A DNA stretch of 7,553 nucleotides, from the NCBI GenBank assembly GCA_025458365.1, contig JALOSP010000065.1:1-7553 (forward strand), given 5' to 3'. The notes beneath the pieces are model-generated. The model saw nothing but the letters and a program-made list of their open reading frames with translations, made no database searches and was not told the DNA's origin. This document shows, piece by piece, positions 5,071 through 7,553 of this stretch. The position numbers and the translations under genes were made by a program. How positions within the stretch are numbered: the first letter of the stretch is position 1; each line of letters begins with the position of its first letter. Source of the stretch: Hyphomonadaceae bacterium. GTDB taxonomy: Bacteria; Pseudomonadota; Alphaproteobacteria; Caulobacterales; Aquidulcibacteraceae.

Positions 5071-7553
5071 ATGATGTCCAATGCCGTTACTGCCCGCTGC
5101 CTTTGCCTTGTGTTCTCCGTACAAGTGGTCGGCGCTCCCGCGTTGGCCCAGCCCGCCGCGCCGACACTGCTGCCACTTGAACGGGTCTATGCCAGCCCCG
5201 CCCTGAACGGGCCGACCCTGCGCAGCCCGGCTCTGTCGCCGGACGGTGCTTGGGCCACCTGGTTGCAGCCCAATGCCACCGACGCCCAGCGGCTCGACCT
5301 TTGGGGCGCACCTGTCGCAGGTGGCGAGCCGCGGATGCTGGTCGATTCGCGCGCGCTGGTGCCCGATGAAGGCGCTCTGTCACCAGAAGAAATCGCGCGG
5401 CGCGAGCGGCAGCGGATCGCGGGGTCTCGCGGTATCGTGGATTATTCGTGGGATGCGCGGGGTGAGGCCGTGCTCGTGCCGCTGGGTGGCGACCTGTATC
5501 GCGTGCCACTGGCCGATCCTGCCCGTCCGCAACAATTGACCGACACGCCGGACACATTCGAGACCGATGCCCGCCTGTCACCCACCGGTCGCGCCGCGTC
5601 GTTCATCCGCGATGGCGCCTTGTGGAGCGTGATGATTGCCACAGGCGTCGAAACCCGCATTTCGCCTGCCGCGTCAGGCACCATCACCCACGGCATGGCC
5701 GAATTCATCGCCCAGGAGGAGATGGACCGCGACACCGGCTATTGGTGGGCACCCGAAGACCGCTTCATGGCCTATACCACCGTGGATGAGGCCCCGGTGG
5801 CGATCATCCCGCGCGTGGAGATCGGCGCATCGGCAACAGCAATCATCGACCAGCGCTATCCGCGTGCCGGGGCGGCCAATGCCGTGGTCAGCCTGTCGGT
5901 ACATGACACGACGACCGGCACCACCACCCAAGTCGATCTGGGGTCACAGGCCGATTTCTATCTGGCCCGCGTTGATTGGTCCAAGGATGGCCACACACTT
6001 TATGTCCAGCGCCAGAACCGGGCACAGACCCGGCTGGACTTGCTCGCCGTGGATCCGCGCACCGGGGCATCGCGGGTGATCCTCTCCGAAGCCGACCCGG
6101 CATGGGTCAATCTCACCCATGATTTCAAGACCCTGCGGGACGGAACTTTCCTGTGGACCAGCGAGCGCTCGGGCTGGCGTCATATCAGCCTGCATGATGC
6201 TGACGGCAGCTTGCGTCGGGTGATCACGGCGGGCGAAGGCTGGGCCGTGCGCGCCATCGAGGGCGTGGATGAGGCAACCGGCCAGGTGTTTTTCACCACC
6301 AACAAGGCCGATCCTCTGGCCATGCAATTGTGGTCTGCCGCACTGAACCCGCGCTCGCGGCGGGCTGCCGAGCCACGCCAGATCACCACCGGAGAGGGCA
6401 CTTGGGCGGTGCGGATGAATGTCACCGGCAGCGCCTTCATCGGTACCTATTCGGCGCCCGATACACCGCCACAGGCAGGCCTTTATCGCGCCAATGGCAC
6501 TCGCGTGCGCTGGCTGCAGGAAAACCGGCTGGACGCCAGCCACCCCTGGGCAGCCTATCCGCGCGCCACCATGCGGTTTGGCACTTTGACCGGGCCGTCA
6601 GGTGACACGTTGCACTGGTCCATGCACCTGCCTCCGGACTTTGATCCGGCGAGGCGTTATCCGGTCCTGCACTATGTCTATGGCGGGCCTGGCGTGCAGG
6701 TGGTGACCCGGTCGTGGGGCAGCAATGTCGACCAGTTCCATGCCGCGCGCGGCTATATCGTGTTCCGGGTCGACAATCGTGGCACGCCGAACAGAGGCCG
6801 CGATTTCGAGCGCGCCTTGCACTTGAAGCTCGGTACGATCGAGGCGGATGACCAGCTGGCTGGACTCAATTTCCTGCGTCAGCAGCCGTTCGTGAATCCT
6901 GACCGCATCGGGGTCTGGGGTTGGTCTTATGGCGGCTATATGGCGCTGCGTCTTGCGGTGCTGCACCCGGAAGCCTGGAACGCCTATGCGGCGGGCGCCC
7001 CTGTGACTGATTGGGCGCTCTATGACACCCACTATACCGAGCGTTTCATGGGAAGGCCACAGGATCAGGCGGGTGCCTATGAGGCCTCTTCGGTGCTGCC
7101 CGGCCTCTCCCGCGTGGCGCGTCCCCTGCTGATCCTGCACGGCATGGCCGACGACAATGTGACCTTCGACAATGCCACCCAGGCGCATGGTCGGAGCAAG
7201 CAGCCGTGCTGGAGCAAGCCGATGACCGATCAGGCGATCAATCTCCCCTGGAACAGGCTTGTCCGCCTGTGCGGCCTGGCGCTGGCCAGTGTGGCAGGTG
7301 CCTGTGCGAGTGTGCCATCGACACCTGCCCCGCGTGTGGAGATTGCCGGCATCGATGCCACGGTGAGCGCCGCCATGGCTGCGACCGGCTCCAGAGGCAT
7401 CGCGGTTGCGGTGGTGGACGACGGGCAAGTGGTCTTCACCAGGGCCTATGGCGTCCGCGACGGCGCGGGGGCGCCGTTGCAATCCGACACCGTGATGTAT
7501 GGCGCATCCCTGACCAAGGCTGCGTTCGGCTATCTTGTGATGCAATTGGTCGA
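5071..7553 (+). CDS. S9B dipeptidyl peptidase IV-like protein, C-terminally truncated and fused in frame to a serine hydrolase; open at window end
   Basis: S9B peptidases remove N-terminal dipeptides, often X-Pro, outside the cytoplasm. The frame starts at ATGATG 5071, with in-frame TGA codons at 4984-4989 and no clear ribosome site. Residues 1-26 are a Sec signal ending ALA|Q. A beta-propeller (about 40-500) carries the dipeptide-binding pair E216-E217 in EFIAQEEMDR. The hydrolase domain (about 510-704) has oxyanion Tyr Y537 in VYGGP, nucleophile S619 in GWSYGGY and Asp D694 in HGMADDNV. In human DPP IV the catalytic His follows the Asp by 32 residues. Here family sequence ends near 704 and the frame enters another hydrolase at 718, so that His and the C-terminal helix are absent. 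The peptidase part is probably inactive or misfolded. The family call is firm; the functional state of the fusion is unknown. Confidence 0.88.
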   Translation, partial: MMSNAVTARCLCLVFSVQVVGAPALAQPAAPTLLPLERVYASPALNGPTLRSPALSPDGAWATWLQPNATDAQRLDLWGAPVAGGEPRMLVDSRALVPDEGALSPEEIARRERQRIAGSRGIVDYSWDARGEAVLVPLGGDLYRVPLADPARPQQLTDTPDTFETDARLSPTGRAASFIRDGALWSVMIATGVETRISPAASGTITHGMAEFIAQEEMDRDTGYWWAPEDRFMAYTTVDEAPVAIIPRVEIGASATAIIDQRYPRAGAANAVVSLSVHDTTTGTTTQVDLGSQADFYLARVDWSKDGHTLYVQRQNRAQTRLDLLAVDPRTGASRVILSEADPAWVNLTHDFKTLRDGTFLWTSERSGWRHISLHDADGSLRRVITAGEGWAVRAIEGVDEATGQVFFTTNKADPLAMQLWSAALNPRSRRAAEPRQITTGEGTWAVRMNVTGSAFIGTYSAPDTPPQAGLYRANGTRVRWLQENRLDASHPWAAYPRATMRFGTLTGPSGDTLHWSMHLPPDFDPARRYPVLHYVYGGPGVQVVTRSWGSNVDQFHAARGYIVFRVDNRGTPNRGRDFERALHLKLGTIEADDQLAGLNFLRQQPFVNPDRIGVWGWSYGGYMALRLAVLHPEAWNAYAAGAPVTDWALYDTHYTERFMGRPQDQAGAYEASSVLPGLSRVARPLLILHGMADDNVTFDNATQAHGRSKQPCWSKPMTDQAINLPWNRLVRLCGLALASVAGACASVPSTPAPRVEIAGIDATVSAAMAATGSRGIAVAVVDDGQVVFTRAYGVRDGAGAPLQSDTVMYGASLTKAAFGYLVMQLV
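7185..7221 (+). other. Deletion junction between peptidase and hydrolase genes, with 9-base direct repeat
   Basis: Peptidase homology fades after DNATQ (to about 7182), and the hydrolase start is at 7222. The bridge reads AHGRSKQPCWSKP and resembles neither family. GGAGCAAGC occurs at 7193-7201 and again at 7211-7219, exactly 18 bases apart, so the repeat is in frame. The second copy supplies the hydrolase ribosome site (GGAG 7211-7214, seven bases before ATG). Fewer than 40 bases are left for the roughly 70 missing peptidase residues plus any spacer, so a lost segment, not a frameshift, explains the structure. Confidence 0.7.
7222..7553 (+). CDS. Serine hydrolase, beta-lactamase (class C/PBP-like) family, N-terminal part, runs off window
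   Basis: This is the likely native gene whose frame continues from the peptidase. Members are penicillin-binding-protein-like serine hydrolases: esterases, D-aminopeptidases or beta-lactamases. Of the first 110 residues, about 10-29 (WNRLVRLCGLALASVAGACA) form an export signal with a possible but non-canonical lipobox (AGAC, C28). The mature domain begins with IDATVSAAMAATGSRGIAVAVVDDGQVVFTRAYGVRD, as in PF00144. The SxxK motif is S96-L-T-K99 in YGASLTKAAFGYLV. The YxN and KTG-type motifs would lie beyond the window. The ATG has GGAG seven bases upstream, so it may be translated independently as well as by read-through from the peptidase frame. Substrate unknown; antibiotic resistance should not be assumed. 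Confidence 0.85.
   Translation, partial: MTDQAINLPWNRLVRLCGLALASVAGACASVPSTPAPRVEIAGIDATVSAAMAATGSRGIAVAVVDDGQVVFTRAYGVRDGAGAPLQSDTVMYGASLTKAAFGYLVMQLV

Noticed and set aside
7160..7230. Simple frameshift as the cause of the missing peptidase C terminus
   Set aside because: The other frames here do not encode a His-containing peptidase end, and fewer than 40 bases separate the two homologies, so sequence is missing, not shifted.
6598..7545. Minus-strand open frame of 315 codons
   Set aside because: It is antisense to the peptidase and hydrolase, whose catalytic motifs are clear on the plus strand.

Overview
The window is compact, GC-rich DNA coding on both strands. The protein sequences point to an alphaproteobacterium, most likely Sphingomonadales. 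Supporting signs are the form of NuoA/B/C, a thioredoxin of the redox-active CnoX type, a Trm112-like protein with a single Cys, and a secreted S9B dipeptidyl peptidase. The taxonomic placement is inference from sequence character; no search was run.

Minus strand, left part (1-2146). The first genes of a respiratory complex I operon run leftwards: nuoA (1310->891), nuoB (900->337) and nuoC (340-> beyond base 1). Overlapping stop/start codons couple them tightly. Just upstream, on the same strand, lies a type II toxin-antitoxin pair: a VapB-like antitoxin (2146->1889) and a PIN-domain VapC toxin (1887->1453). The short region 2147-2251 separates this pair from the rightward genes. It carries an extended -10 and a strong ribosome binding site for vapB, repeated GGTAG motifs, and two perfect palindromes close to the next gene.

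Plus strand, middle (2252-5015). A ProX/YbaK prolyl-tRNA editing deacylase is followed by a small hairpin. Then comes a close-packed four-gene run: a CnoX-like thioredoxin-TPR protein, a stand-alone LON substrate-binding-domain protein (TTG start), a Trm112-like protein and a DUF971 protein. The first two suggest a protein quality-control theme; the role of the last two here is unknown.

Plus strand, right end (5071-7553). A secreted S9B (DPP IV-like) peptidase has its signal peptide, beta-propeller Glu-Glu motif, nucleophilic Ser and catalytic Asp. Homology stops about ten residues after that Asp, before the catalytic His. Without any stop codon the frame passes into a serine beta-lactamase-like hydrolase with its own ribosome binding site, start, signal sequence and SxxK motif, which runs off the window. 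This looks like a deletion that joined two adjacent hydrolase genes in frame, and it is the most unusual thing in the window. The rest is ordinary core-genome content with one toxin-antitoxin module. I found no RNA gene, CRISPR array, insertion sequence or prophage.
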